Counted from the stretch's first letter, positions 9,219 to 21,011 are shown. The stretch is DNA of 64,000 bases from Malaya genurostris (GCF_030247185.1 NC_080571.1:10794631-10858630), one strand, 5' to 3'. A program made the numbers and translations. The notes: generated by a model from the sequence alone, not told the origin.

Positions 9219-12200
9219 CACAGTGGTTCGAATCAATAAAAACGTGGACATAAATCAGTAGCTGCCAAACCGTTCTTTTAATGCATATAGTTGCTTAGAA
9301 AAAATTATTTACAAATATATACCGCGTAATTTGATCCTATCATTAATTGTTCATGGCCTACTTTGACAAAAAATGTAACCATAACTTTTTTTTTCTGAAG
9401 AGATAGAAATTTTTTTTCTTCTACAAAGTTTTAGAACTATTATAAATAATTTACTTTGTCAAATTTACCAAAAGTCTAGGTCGCACCGTTTCGGATATAC
9501 AAAGCGTTTTTATGGCAACCCCCTTAAAATCAGTTTTTTATTCATAAATTGTTTCGAGTTATTTTGTTATGCATACTTTGTTTGGAATAATTGTAGAATT
9601 TATAAAATCGCATATTTTTGTTGAAGATAGTGCATAGATTTGTTCTTTCCTGGCAAAGTTATGCAACATTTTACCTTTTTTTACCTAGGATAAAACCTTG
9701 CACCGAAGCGAAATATGCATCTTTATGCAGCTGATTTTTACAAAATTTGTAGGAAAAGATGTGCCCAACATCATAAAAAAAATCTAAGTGGAACTCGGTG
9801 GAACTTTTTTTTAGGTCTTTTCAAAGTTAGTTTTAATTACTGAATTATGGCAACCCCCTTAAAACTAGTTTTCTAGTCATAACTTGTTTCGTGTTATTTT
9901 TTTATGCATACTTCGTTTGGAATAATTGTAGAAAATATAGAATTTCATAATTTTGTAGAAGCTAATGCATAAGTTTATTCTTTTCTGGAAAATTTATGCA
10001 TAATTTTACCTTTTTTTACCTAGGAAACCTTGTGCCGAAGCGAAATATGCAACTTAATGCAGCAAACTTTAATAATACTTATAGGAGAACATGTACCTTA
10101 TCCAATTTATTTTCCAATGAGTATATCTTGAAAATCCTTCGTGTGACTCATTTTCACTATGGTCATGCTGAAACCATGAATGGTAAAAAAACAGAGGGCG
10201 TCACGCATCTGCTATTTTTGTAACTCACTTTTGCAGTGAGCGTCGCCCGATCAACATCTCGTCTTAAAAATCGTGTTGCTTCGCGATAACTCAAATTATT
10301 TACACGTTTAAACATGAAATCTCTTCGTAAAGGTTTGTACTTTAACAATACTTTATCATATTTTGTCTAGAAAACATTTTTCTATTTTTTAAATATGTGT
10401 TGAAGTTTTGATAATTTTTCGGATTTTCAATAATTAAAACTAAATTTGAAAAGGCCTAAAATTGCATCTAGTTCCACTTAGATTTATTCTAATATTGTCA
10501 ATTGTAAAAAGTAAAAAAATAAAAATCGCAACAATTTTGAACTTGTTTATGCGTGTTTACGCGCGTCCAGACTGGTAGTCGGAAATAGTATAGAAATATC
10601 TTTCATATATTTGCATACGTGCGTAGCATATATAGTAATAATCCATGGGGTATTTCACACAAAGCCTTTTTTCAACAGCCTGTAAAATATAACAAAGATA
10701 CAAAAATTCGTCCAAGGCATGAATGTACGGTTTTTTCTTAGGTTTCAAATAAGCGATTCCATAAAACAACCTTTATAGTTTATTGAATGAAAAAAGTTAA
10801 AAATTAATCAACAAATAAAAAAAATCCAAACTTGGGCACGAGGAAAAACAGCCGTGAAAAAACGATGACAGATGTTTTTTGTAGACTCCTAGTAGCGTCT
10901 GACCCACTGATTTTGAATATTTATTACAAACCTATCAAAACTGGAAAGAAATTGTCACTGGAAGCAATTGATATGCTAGAACTTACAACAGAACAAGAAA
11001 TTAGCGATACGGAAAACTCGGACGATAGCGTGACTGATACTGATTTATCGAATGCAATGCGACTAAGTGACATATTGTAATAATTTATTAGGTAACATTA
11101 ACTACCTAGTTGATTGATTAGGTTGTAAAAAGTATTGGGAAAAGTTACTCATTTAAATGCTAACTTTGTAGTAGATACTTAGGTAATAGAGATAAATTCT
11201 ACGCAGGTTAATCCAAAAAAACTGTTTTTAAAATAAAGCGAATATCTCAAAAAAATTTTTTTTACATTATTCATATCTTCAGCAAAAATACTTGAAATGT
11301 TTTTTTCTTTGAAATGAGATAGAAAAAAATATTTTTCGTCAAAAACAAAATTATTTTTTTTCGAAATCGGTACTACCCCCTTAACAAAAATTAAGGTGCT
11401 TCTTTCAAAAGAAGCGTTATATAATTTTGTAAAACTTCTTCGAAGACACGTTAGCTCTTAAGAATCAGTGAAAGTCTGTACAGACTTGTGACCGTCTTTT
11501 TCCAGTTTTGGACCACTGTGCGCCCTCTGTTTCTTAACCATTCATGGTTTCAGCATGGCCATAGTGAGAATGAGTCACACGAATATTACTCAAGATATTC
11601 TCATTGGAAAATAAATTGGATAAGGTACATGTTCTCCTATAAGTATTATTAAAGTTTGCTGCATTAAGTTGCATATTTCGCTTCGGCACAAGGTTTCCTA
11701 GGTAAAAAAAGGTGAAATTATGCATAAATTTTCCAGAAAAGAATAAACTTATGCATTAGCTTCTACAAAATTATGAAATTCTATATTTTCTACAATTATT
11801 CCAAACGAAGTATGCATAAAAAAATAACACGAAACAAGTTATGACTAGAAAACTAGTTTTAAGGGGGTAGCCATAATTCAGTAATTAAAACTAACTTTTA
11901 AAAAACCTAAAAAAAAGTTCCACCGAGTTCCACTTAGATTTTTTTTTATGATATTGGGCACATCTTTTCCTACAAATTTTGTAAAAATCAGCTGCATAAA
12001 GTTGCATATTTCGCTTCGGTGCAAGGTTTTATCCTAGGTAAAAAAAAGGTAAAATGTTGCATAACTTTGCCAGGAAAGAACAAACCTATGCACTATCTTC
12101 AACAAAAATATGCGACTTTATAAATTCTACAATTATTCCAAACAAAGTATGCATAACAAAATAACTCGAAACAATTTATGAATAAAAAACTGATTTTAAG

Positions 12201-12503
12201 GGGGTTGCCATAAAAACGCTTTGTATATCCGAAACGGTGCGACCTAGACTTTTGGTATATTTGACACAGTAAATTATTTTTAATAGTTCTAAAACTTTGT
12301 AGAAGAAAACAAATTTCTATCTCTTCAGAAAAAAAAGTTATGGTTACATTTTTTGTCAAAGTAGGCCATGAACAATTAATGATAGGATCAAATTACGCGG
12401 TATATATTTGTAAACAATTTCTTCAAAGCAACTATATTCATTAAAAGAACGGTTTGGCAGCTACTGATTTATGTCCACGTTTTTATTGATATGAACCACT
12501 GTG
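9219..12503. mobile_element. Composite Transib-superfamily element: left end, right end, inverted left end
   Basis: Both outer ends are CACAGTGGTTC and are flanked by the 5-bp direct repeat CCTCG (9214-9218 and 12504-12508). CAC-starting ends with CACAGTG and 5-bp GC-rich duplications are characteristic of Transib. A normal element would be 9219-11520, ending CCACTGTG at 11513-11520. Its right end also matches the right end of the copy at 58498-60323. Instead of host DNA, 11521-12503 follows as an inverted, nearly identical copy of the first 982 bp (9219-10200). The outer duplication shows the composite sits in one target site. Removing it and one CCTCG restores the transposase frame of the host transposon. 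Confidence 0.85.
10832..11080 (+). pseudogene. C-terminal remnant of a probable Transib transposase
   Basis: An 82-codon open frame inside the element includes KTMTDVFCRLLVASDPLIL and SLEAIDMLELTTEQE, ends in an acidic Ser/Asp-rich tail (SDTENSDDSVTDTD) and stops at 11080. The position just before the right end and the DVFCRLLxxSDP pattern fit the end of a Transib transposase as I recall the family. The catalytic Asp/Asp/Glu core, expected several hundred residues upstream, is absent. The ATG used is arbitrary because the upstream part has been deleted. Confidence 0.45.
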
Positions 12504-12890
12504 CCTCGGCCTGATCGATGCTTCTTGTTTCGGACTACGTTTTGGTTGTTTCTGCTTTTTATAAAGTCGAAGATTCAAACGTTCTTTAGTACAAAGAACA
12601 TTTGACTTCGAAGTGCCCACTTTTTTGGCCACCTCCCGAACTGAAACCTCCTTCTTTTGCTCGAACGCCTTCAGTATACGTTTATCCAACTGAGGGTTAG
12701 CAGGACCTTTTTTCGACCCGTTTTCGGTTTATCCTCAAAGGCGTTATCCTCACCGAACTTCCTGATTGCATTTCGCACGGCTTGTTCATTTACTCCTTCC
12801 ATTTTTTGCTATCTTTCTCAGTGACAGTCCGCGTTCTGTGCAACATTTGTACATAATTTTGCGAAATTGGTCTGCTGAAAGTCCACGCAT
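12504..12890 (-). pseudogene. ITmD37E transposase N-terminal part (copy A)
   Basis: From ATG at 12890 the protein begins MRGLSADQFRKIMYKCC. It reads through two helix-turn-helix segments typical of Tc1-family DNA-binding domains (LSLRKIAK, then VSVREVAKKVGTSKSNVL near 12645-12590). One small frameshift near 12800 breaks it after RKIAK. It ends at the CCTCG target duplication of the Transib insertion and continues in frame at 9213 (ARKLYNT) if that insertion is removed. Confidence 0.8.
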
Positions 12891-13014
12891 TTCGAAACGA
12901 ACTAATGGAAACGAATAAACAACTGCACAAGTGGTTAGAGAAGAGTGTTAAGCAACAGGACGTAGCCATAAAAATTGACAGATTCTGAAACATTGCGAAA
13001 TGGCAGCGGTTTTT

Positions 13015-13190
13015 GGTTGCATCCATACTTTCTAAGGAGTCAAACTTGTAACAGAAAATATCGAAACTTTTTTTGCCACCCGGCTCATCGAGAGTCATTT
13101 TGCACATATGCGAGAGAGCAGGGAGAGAAATGTAATACGCAGAGCGAGACACGTGGCTATACTCGATCTACTGGACTCAGCCCTCAAAGC
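13015..13190 (-). repeat. Dispersed repeat fragment, inverted partner of 43665-43815
   Basis: The segment containing GAGAGAAATGTAATACGCAG and CCACCCGGCTCATCGAGAGT is the near-complement of 43665-43815 over about 150 bp. Both copies lack coding capacity. They belong to one interspersed family of unknown class. Confidence 0.6.
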
Positions 13191-14072
13191 GCTGGAACAA
13201 AAAAACGTAAAAATATTTCTAAATTGGAGTCAAATCAAATTATACAAACAATTCTTTTTGTTTTAAAGAATCGAAGAAAATTATTTTGAAGAATATCACA
13301 GGATTGTATAAGACAACATGTTCGATATGAGCAAGGCAGCATTACACTTTAGGTATCCGGATGAAAACTTCAGCTTGTGAAAATTGTTTGAACGGTCTTT
13401 CACCCCACTCCTGAACTGCCCATATTCGCATATCAGTCCCATATCAATTTTCGCCAATTTTGAGTTCGCTTGAGGAATGAAATCTATCTTCAATATACTC
13501 TCAGAAATTGTAATCAAAGTTTAGGGTTTGTTAAATGAAATGTGAAAAAACTATCAATTCATGGCTGTCCCATATGCAAAGTACCCGCATATCAATCCCA
13601 TTCAATGCAAATTTCAATAATTTCATTTGTTTCAATATTGGAATAGCAAAGGTGTATTACCGATATTTCATGTAATAATACCATGATTTGGAATTAGGTG
13701 ACACAATACATCAAAAAAATGGGAAATAAAATTTTGATCGTCTTTTTCTCGACAAATGGGACAGATATGCAAGTATGGGCAGTGAACCGAAAGACGAATC
13801 CGGATGAAATTCAATAGCAGGCTATGGAACTATAGGGCTTACCTATAGTGTACTCATGTTCCATTTTGTTTTTGTACATTTTATCCCGTTACTCTCGAAC
13901 TGGAAGCAGAGTTAGCATATTCACAGATTTTTCTGTAAAACTACAGATTTTTTGCCTATTTTTCCACACAAATTCTCTGTCACAGGAACACAGATTTTAT
14001 CAGAACTCACAGATTCCTACCGATTTTTATAAACATTTCAAAAACAGTCTATTGGACTGACAGACCTTTCAT
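13191..14072. other. AT-rich DNA ending in a CACAGATT-rich repeat fragment
   Basis: No gene seen. The last part (about 13910-14050) repeats CACAGATT/ACAGATTTTT. It resembles the CACAGATT-rich segment at 59430-59740, so it is probably a fragment of the same interspersed element. A hAT element has inserted at 14073. Confidence 0.45.
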
Positions 14073-14399
14073 CAGGGCCGGTGAAAGAGGTGAGTACGGT
14101 GGGTAGTACTACCCACCCGAAAATTCCAAAGGTGAGTAATTACCCACCTGAAATTTCTAACGAAAAATAATAGTAATATTAGTATCATTTATAACAATAA
14201 AAATAGCGGTTCAAATTGAACTGCCGAGTTTAGCACTAAGCAGTTCAATTTGAACTGCTCTGCACTGATGAGTCAAAGACGAAACGTAAAAATAATGAAA
14301 ACGGTTATGTGCCCTAGCACAAAATTTGGCTAACCCCTAAATGAATAAAAATAGTTTTATTGTAACTGAGAATAATAAATAAAATCATAATTATAAAAT

Positions 14400-14645
14400 G
14401 CTAGTACTCAAGGTAGAGCAAGGATGTAAAGATATAGAACAAAAAGGTGAGGCGTGACAATAGTCATTTGAGCAAGCAGGAAATCTTTTAGTGACTTAAC
14501 TTTCACCTTCAACCAAAGGGGTCGAGTTTAAGCATCTCATTCATGCAAATCACTCGAGTCTCTGGCATGCCGGAAAGTACCGAAAAAGGTCTCTTACCAT
14601 TTACTATACGAACCGGTAAAAGAAAATTTACCAGAAGTTGTCAGT
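14400..14645 (+). repeat. Left arm of a palindrome within the hAT element
   Basis: The arm includes GCAAATCACTCGAGTCTCTG and CCGGAAAGTACCGA, and pairs imperfectly with 15835-16060. A mariner inserted in the loop. The palindrome could be the stem of an older foldback element. Confidence 0.7.
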
Positions 14646-14712
14646 TTCTACTTGCTGTCGCGTTATACACATTAAGTTATTCACTGTATGGATATTTTTC
14701 TCAATCTCTATA

Positions 14713-15621
14713 ACAGATCGGCTGAAAAGTTCGTATCGTTTCTATGAGAGGGCGCCACTAGAATTAAATCCATACCATTTTCAGTTAGTACCAACCTTCA
14801 AAAGATACGTGTATAAATTTGACAGCTGTCTGATTATTAGTTGGTGAGATATTGCATTTTGAGTGAAGCTACTTTTGTTATTGTGAAAAAAATGGAAAAA
14901 AAAGAATTTCGTGTGTTGATGAAACACTACTTTTTGATGAAAAAAAGTGCCGCCGATACCAAAAAATGGCTTGATGAGTGTTATCCAGACTCTGCACCGG
15001 GCGAAGCAACAATTCGTAAGTGGTTTGCAAAATTTCGTACTGGTCATATGAGCACCGAAGACGATGAACGCAGTGGACGTCCAAAAGAGGCTGTTACCGA
15101 TGAAAACGTGAAAAAAATCCACAAAATGATTTTCAATGACCGTAAAGTGAAGTTGATCGAGATAGCTGACACCCTAAAGATATCAAAGGAACGTGTTGGA
15201 CATATTATTCACGAATATTTGGATATGAGAAAGCTTTGTGCAAAATGGGTGCCGCGTGAGCTCACAATCGATCAAAAACAACAACGAAAACCCATGCTGA
15301 AATTGAACGAATTGGGCTTCGAATTGCTTCCTCATCCACCGTATTCTCCAGATTTGGTCCCCAGTGACTTTTTCCTGTTCTCAGACCTCAAGAGAATGCT
15401 CGCTGGTAAAAAATTTAGAAGGAATGAAGAGGTAATCGCTGAAACTGAGGCCTATTTTGAGGCAAAGGACAAATCGTACTACGAAAATGGTATCGAAAAG
15501 TTGGAAGATCGCTATAATCGCTGTATCGCCTCTGATGGAAATTATGTTGAATAATAAAAACGAATTCTGGCAAAAAAATGTGTGTTTCTATTTAACGATA
15601 CGAACTTTTCAGCCGAACTGT
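14713..15621 (+). mobile_element. Internally deleted mariner (irritans-like), copy 1
   Basis: Ends ACAGATCGGCTGAAAAGTTC and, inverted, ACAGTTCGGCTGAAAAGTTC are flanked by TA at 14711-14712 and 15622-15623. The 909-bp element has lost about 380 bp from the centre of the transposase gene relative to copy 3 at 44148-45146. Copy 2 at 35120-36029 shares the deletion. Confidence 0.92.
14892..15554 (+). pseudogene. Deleted mariner transposase, in-frame HTH protein without catalytic core
   Basis: From MEKKEFRVLMKHYFL the frame covers the N-terminal paired-like DNA-binding domain, the linker WVPREL, and KISKERVGHIIHEYL. It then jumps from QKQQR directly to MLKLNELGFELLPHPPYSPD and finishes normally at NYVE. 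The deletion removes the first two catalytic aspartates; the third-Asp block (YSPDLVPSDFF) remains. The frame stays open for 220 codons. The protein family is the Himar1-like irritans group of DD34D mariners. It could bind the ends but not cut them. Confidence 0.85.
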
Positions 15622-15834
15622 TACAGCTAGTTGAACATCAGAATGAAAGATTTGTTCGAACTATTGCTTATGCCCCCAGAGTCACAGCGTGCTGGCTGTT
15701 TAGCCTAGGTTGTAAGCGGTATTCAGTAGCGCTGCACTCACCGCTACCTGATAGAAACCCATCATGCTATTTTTACTTTTTCACTATTAGAGATAGTGAA
15801 GAATTTATTGTGTACGAGAATGCAGCCGCAAGTA

Positions 15835-16060
15835 GAAAGTAACAACTTCTGATAACTATTCTTTTGTCGGTTCGGATAGTAAGTGGTAGAAGACCTTTAT
15901 CGGTACTTTCCGGCATACCAGAGACTCGAGTGATTTGCATTGATGAGATGCTTAAGATCAACTCCTCTTGCGAAAGTTAAGTTAGTAAAAGATTTCTGCT
16001 TACTAAAATCAACCTTGTCACGTCTCACCTTTCCATTCTTTATCTTCACATAAGATTCAA
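15835..16060 (-). repeat. Right arm of the palindrome within the hAT element
   Basis: The reverse complement of this segment matches 14400-14645, for example GCAAATCACTCGAGTCTCTG, with scattered substitutions and small indels. Confidence 0.7.
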
Positions 16061-16664
16061 AATATAGAAGTAAAACCATATAGACAGTGGTTAGGTTTTG
16101 AACATCTACAACTCAACCACGAACAATGTCTAATTCTCCCTGTTTTTCAAACCGTTGTCATTCCTCTAAACGATATGACGGTTTCGTATACATAAGTTCA
16201 CGGTTTCCATATGATTTCTGCTCTTCTATGAGTGCGCATTTGAGAAAATTACTCACAGAAAACAAAATTCAGTGTCGAACCGACTTGCACTCTGTGCGGT
16301 TCGATACTGTCGTAGAGAAGGTTGCTTCCACATCGTCCAAAAAGTCCAGGTGTTTTTAATTTGAGTGCGGGCAACACTTCTTAAACCATTGCTGGACTGG
16401 CCCGGTTTTTCCTTACAGGAAGCAATGTTTTATCAATAAACGGAATTCGTTATTTTTAAGTTTTCGTAAATCAAAAAGTAACATCACTTATATGTTGGTA
16501 AGCTCAGTGTTTGTGGTGCGATTGATGTGAAAACACTTGTATTCTGAACGATGATGATAGTTTAACATTACAAACGTCATCTCAGTCGGTCCCGGGACTT
16601 TTTTAACAATGTGCTATGCACATCAGCGGCTGGATTTGTTTTGTGCACCGTTCGATTCGCCCGG

Positions 16665-16866
16665 GTTTGCGGTTCAATGCATACGGCGCTGGTCTTTTAA
16701 ACCAGTTGTCATATGTTCGAGCCCCGACGTGGAATGATTCATAGTGTCAGTAGGATCGTAGTACTAGCCATGAAATGATTTTGTATGCTATGAATCGGCT
16801 GCAAAGTCTGTTGAAACAGAAAAGCCAAAGTCCACAGAAGGAATGTAATGCCAAGACATTGCTTTC
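16665..16866 (+). repeat. tRNA-derived SINE
   Basis: The head reads GGCGCTGGTCTTTTAAACCAG with a B-box-like TATGTTCGAGCCCCG. It is followed by a body I recall as common in Aedes-type genomes (GTGTCAGTAGGATCGTAG, GAATCGGCTGCAAAGTCTG, AAGGAATGTAATGCCAAGAC). No intact acceptor stem is seen, so it is not a working tRNA gene. It lies inside the hAT element. Confidence 0.7.
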
Positions 16867-17253
16867 GATTCTTGCGAGACATCTTTCACCATCAACTCCA
16901 ACCAACTAAACGATGAGGGTAACCAAAATTCTCAAAGAAATAATTTCGAAAATTTGCAAACACAAATAAGTTTATACGGAACCTAAAAAACTGCTGACTT
17001 AATATTCCAAACAAATATTGGCAGAAATTTTGTTGTTTGATATTGTATTTAACCCTTGAATATGCAATTTTGTTTTACAACAAAATATCTAAAACGCTTC
17101 AAGCTTCGAATTTACGCGTCTCATGCAAAGTTATATCTAAACAAAATATATTTAAAAATCGACTAAATAATACTTCAAAATAGTGGGTCGTTCTCCCTGG
17201 TACGAAAAATTACCCACCTGGGCTTAACATGTTTCACCGGCTCTGCTTTTCAT

Positions 17254-18884
17254 TTGAATCTAAAATTTTAAAAATCGTTCCTATCATTCCATTATATACA
17301 CACACATACACATTCACAGACTTTTTCTGTACTCGACTCGAAAATGTATACCGTTTAATGAAAGGTTTTCACTTCCAACGTGACTTCATTGAAGGTGTTT
17401 CGAGAACGACTTTGAGATTGTAAGCAGTATTTTATGATTTTTATAGACCACTGAAGACTAAACTAATTAATTAATTGCTTGCAAAAGAATGCTCATTCGT
17501 TTGAAGAATGCTCTTCGACGGCAACATCAACATTATCGTGATTCTACTATGAAATCCATAGTTAAAAATTTACAAAATGAAAATGGATATAGCTTAACTC
17601 TTTTACGAATTGACAATTTCGCTGAAAAAGTTGAACGAATTAAATCATATCATTTTTCAAGAAACATCCAAAAAGGAAATCAAATACTTACAAACGCTCA
17701 GACTTGTTCACTAGCTCGAGAGTTTCTATAATTTCAATTTGGTCGTTTTTAGTCCCATATTTCAACACAAGCATCGTTACAAGATGATATTACTGGTTTC
17801 GAATGGAGCGTGTTTGGTTGGGAAACAGTATCAGTTTCGATTGGTCTAATGTCATCATTCGGTAGAAGCTCATGTTTAGGAGTGCTAATCAAAGCGTGGA
17901 TTTGATTACTCGGAACTTAAATATTCCAAAAATGCTCAAAATTTACAAGTGAAACCGTATCAAGTTGACAGAACACTCTTCCGAAATGTTTAAGTTATCA
18001 TAAGAAGCAAACCAACAGGACAATCTGTTCGCTATTTTGAGAAAATTCTAAGCATTTGACGTTCTCTTCCAACGAGCTATGTAAAAAAACGCGTTTTAAA
18101 TCATGTCTGAAAGGTATCAAGCAATTCTCAATGGTAGTGGAGACGACACTGTTCAGTAGCCAAAGCTTTTTAAACGCAATGTTTAACAAACTATAAGGGA
18201 TAATAATAAAAACAAGGAATGCTTTCATTGCTTTTGAAATATTTACTGTTATGCTAAAGCATTCAAGCAAAACCCCTGTACTTAGTTTGACTCGTCAACT
18301 TTTAAATCAAAATGAAGCAGGCGATGGTATTACTTAATAATTTAAAAAAAAATCTTAGGCTAATTAACCCAGCTCAAGACTCACAGATAATTGGTGAGAA
18401 AAAACAACATTCCAAGTGGAACAAAGCACACCTAAACATAATTCAATAAACTTTTGGCAAAAAAATGTGTAGTTTGTGAAACAAAACGAGCGCCAACTTG
18501 CCTTCACTTCTAAAGTGGTGTTAAAAGTTTCGTAAGTAGCTCACCATGGCGATATAATAGCTTCAGGCCGTTACCTCGTTCGAAAGCTTTCGAACAATTT
18601 ATTTTCGCTTTCCATCTACCAACCCCCCCCCCCCCCCCCTTCCCTTGACCGACACCCCTTCTACAACCAGAAATTCCCAGTACCGCAATATTACTAACAG
18701 ATGACTGACACCAGCAGGAAGAACATCATTAAAACCGATCCGCCATCCCGTTTTCTTCCCGGGTTTTCAGCAGCCGCGTCGGAGGAAAATGAGCTAAATC
18801 TTTTCAGCTTCTGCGAAGCGCAATGATTAATGGTCTACTTTAAAAATCTTTTTTCCTCCGTCTTTTCCATATATTTCCCAACAG
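17254..18884. other. Intron sequence upstream of Beat exon, mostly featureless
   Basis: AT-rich DNA with no recognisable element to about 18540. From there the GC content rises toward the exon. A cytosine homopolymer lies near 18622-18640. The polypyrimidine tract TTTTTTCCTCCGTCTTTTCC and acceptor CAACAG end at 18884. Confidence 0.5.
18622..18640. repeat. Poly-C tract
   Basis: A run of about 18 to 19 cytosines about 245 bp upstream of the Beat exon acceptor. Length is likely unstable and sequencing-sensitive. Confidence 0.9.
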
Positions 18885-19268
18885 AATCACTGGCTCTGCG
18901 CCTTACGACGGTTCGCATCCCGACCTACAAGTTTCGTGGCGAATCAGCACTGCTCGAGTGCCAGTACGAACTGAGCGGACAGCAGCAACGAACCGACCTG
19001 ACGGAGATGGCTGCCGAGGAAGAACGCCTGTACTCCATCAAGTGGTACAAAGACAACGAAGAGTTCTACCGTTACGTACCCTCGGCGAATCACCCCATCA
19101 AGAACTATAAAATCGATGGCATCCGGGTGGATCCGAACAAATCCGACGGAACAAAGGTCCTACTAAAAAGCCTGTCACTGAAATCGTCCGGCGTTTATCA
19201 GTGCGAGATTTCCGCCGAGGCACCCAACTTCGACTCGGTTCTTGGTGAAGGCCGAATGGATGTGATAT
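18885..19268 (+). CDS. beat: Beaten path (Beat) family protein, exon encoding Ig domain 1
   Basis: The 384-bp exon is bounded by a TTTCCCAACAG acceptor and a GTAAGC donor and is phase 1 at both ends, as usual for Ig-domain exons. It encodes ALRLTTVRIPTYKFRGESA, the first Ig cysteine (LLECQYEL), an acidic Gln/Glu-rich insert, then the family hallmark SIKWYKDNEEFYRYVP and the second cysteine in SGVYQCEISAEAPNF. WYK-EF-RY and CE-S-AP-F are diagnostic for Beat proteins. These are secreted or membrane-bound neuronal Ig proteins that bind Side-family receptors during axon guidance and synapse formation. By memory the pattern is nearest Drosophila beat-II, but I cannot fix the paralogue. The signal-peptide exon is not found in the window. 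Confidence 0.9.
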
Positions 19269-19332
19269 GTAAGCTTTGGATTCCCGCTGGTAGCACTTTG
19301 AATTGCATTCTAAAATGTCAAAAGTTTCACAG

Positions 19333-19698
19333 ATGTTCCGAAAGATGGTCCCCACATCAATGGCAGCGAGCGAAGATCCTATCATATCGGTGAACGGATG
19401 GAACTGAACTGTACCTCCGGGCGTTCCTACCCGGCGTCGACCCTGCAATGGTACTTGAATGACCAGCTGGTCGTGAATCCTGGCTGCATTATCAACTATC
19501 CGCGACTGGTCAATCAACATGGGCTCATTGTCAGCTTCCTAGGGCTCAGTATGGTGGTTCAGCCGGAACACTACATCGACGGTCTGATGCGGATCAAATG
19601 TGTGGCAAGCCTTTCGCCGGTCCTGTGGCGGAACGGAAAGGAAAGCATCGTTCAGTGGGAGCAACCGGCGATCGATAACCGGGTGGCAATGCTGTTAG
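19333..19698 (+). CDS. beat: Beaten path (Beat) family protein, exon encoding Ig domain 2
   Basis: After a 64-bp intron (GTAAGC...TTTCACAG), 366 bp continue the frame: the split codon gives Tyr, then VPKDGPHINGSERRSYHIGE. The Ig2 cysteines are in MELNCTSGRSYPAS and MRIKCVASLSP, with LQWYLNDQ between them. Potential N-glycosylation sites are NGS and NCT. The exon ends MLL at a strong AG/GTAAGT donor, again phase 1. In this family the second domain is a divergent Ig fold that packs behind domain 1. A stop-free read-through beyond 19698 is intron and should not be included. Confidence 0.9.
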
Positions 19699-20800
19699 GT
19701 AAGTTTCGGGAGGAGCTCCCCACTCGTGAGGCGAGTCCGTGGTCCAGAGGATGCAACAACAAAAAAAGAACATTAATCCCCACTCGGGAGGGTAATGAAT
19801 TTTACATTCACCGGGAGTGGTTCTGGGCTGCGAACGATTGTGTCGGGAACTGGAACCCAGTCCGCGGTGGTTCGATGGTTCAACGGAAATGAGGTTACTC
19901 GTGGTACGATTTGTGAAGATATATGAAGCTCGAAACTATTTTGTGGCAATCCTTGTCGAAACGCGTCGAATGTTTCGTGATTCGGTTGATTCAGAATATG
20001 GTAAGGGAAAAAAAGATTATTTCAATGTGGCGTAATTGGAATTGATTACAGAACTGGCTAAGGCATGACACAAAAACAACTTTTTTTTAAAATTCTATGT
20101 GATAACACCAATGAATGCAAACTTTCATTACGTTTCCCAGAAGACTTTAGAAATTTGAACCTCTGTGTCTTGGCTATGAGAAATTAATATTGTTTATATT
20201 GTACATGTTTAGTTTCCAAGAAAGAATCGAGTCAGTTTGTAAGTGAAACGTATTCCGTAATAATAGGGTGCAACATCGATCAAAACAAGAAAAAAACGGG
20301 TGGCGTCAAATCTGAAATATAGAATGCAAAATCAGAATTTACTATCCGCTATTATTCGAATAGATTTTGACCAGAGCCGAAACAAGTGGCCGAGCATTGT
20401 CATGACGAAAAATGACGCGCCCGAGCCAAGGTTTCTCTTTCATGTCCGCTTCCCTTTCATGTCCGCTTTGTATGAGTTAGTTGAGCTCACTGATCATTTG
20501 AAAATCAGTTCGTATTTCTCTCAAATCCTCGCTTACAAATTATTTTTTGCTACGAAATATTTGATTTATGTAAACGCTTATTAAGTAAATTACAAATAAC
20601 GAAGACTTCTCCTAAAAACCTGGTTCAATGGTGGTGTTTATGATAATACGTAAATACCGGAAAACAATGTTTAAAGTCTTTGCGACATTGAAATTGGCGA
20701 CTTCCGGTTAAAATGTTAGTAATTTCGGAACGAATTTGTCGAGAAGATACTTGAAAATGGTTTTTGAGGATACTTGAAAAAGGCAACGATAGCGACTTCC

Positions 20801-21011
<211 letters not shown>

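Larger units (their letters stand above)
7757..13040 (-). mobile_element. ITmD37E (Tc1-like) transposon, copy A, interrupted by two insertions
   Basis: Transposase pieces lie in order on the minus strand at 12890-12504, 9218-8941 and 8258-7891. They are separated by a Transib element (9219-12503) and a 680-bp unknown insertion (8260-8940). Outside the coding parts, imperfect inverted ends are visible: AGGAAGTGTGGACGCA near 7769 against AGAAAGTATGGATGCA (reverse complement) near 13035. With both insertions removed the element would be about 1.3 kb, normal for the family. Confidence 0.75.
14073..17245. mobile_element. hAT-type non-autonomous transposon carrying nested insertions
   Basis: The ends are CAGGGCCGGTGAAA on the left and TTTCACCGGCTCTG on the right. 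They are flanked by CCTTTCAT (14065-14072) and CTTTTCAT (17246-17253), a 7/8 match to the 8-bp duplication of hAT elements. Inside are a mariner (14713-15621), a tRNA-derived SINE (16665-16866) and a long imperfect palindrome. I find no hAT transposase. Without the mariner it would be about 2.26 kb. Confidence 0.75.

Noticed and set aside
19699..19892. Continuation of the Ig2 reading frame past 19698 as coding
   Set aside because: The strong AG/GTAAGT donor and loss of any Beat-like sequence indicate intron read-through.
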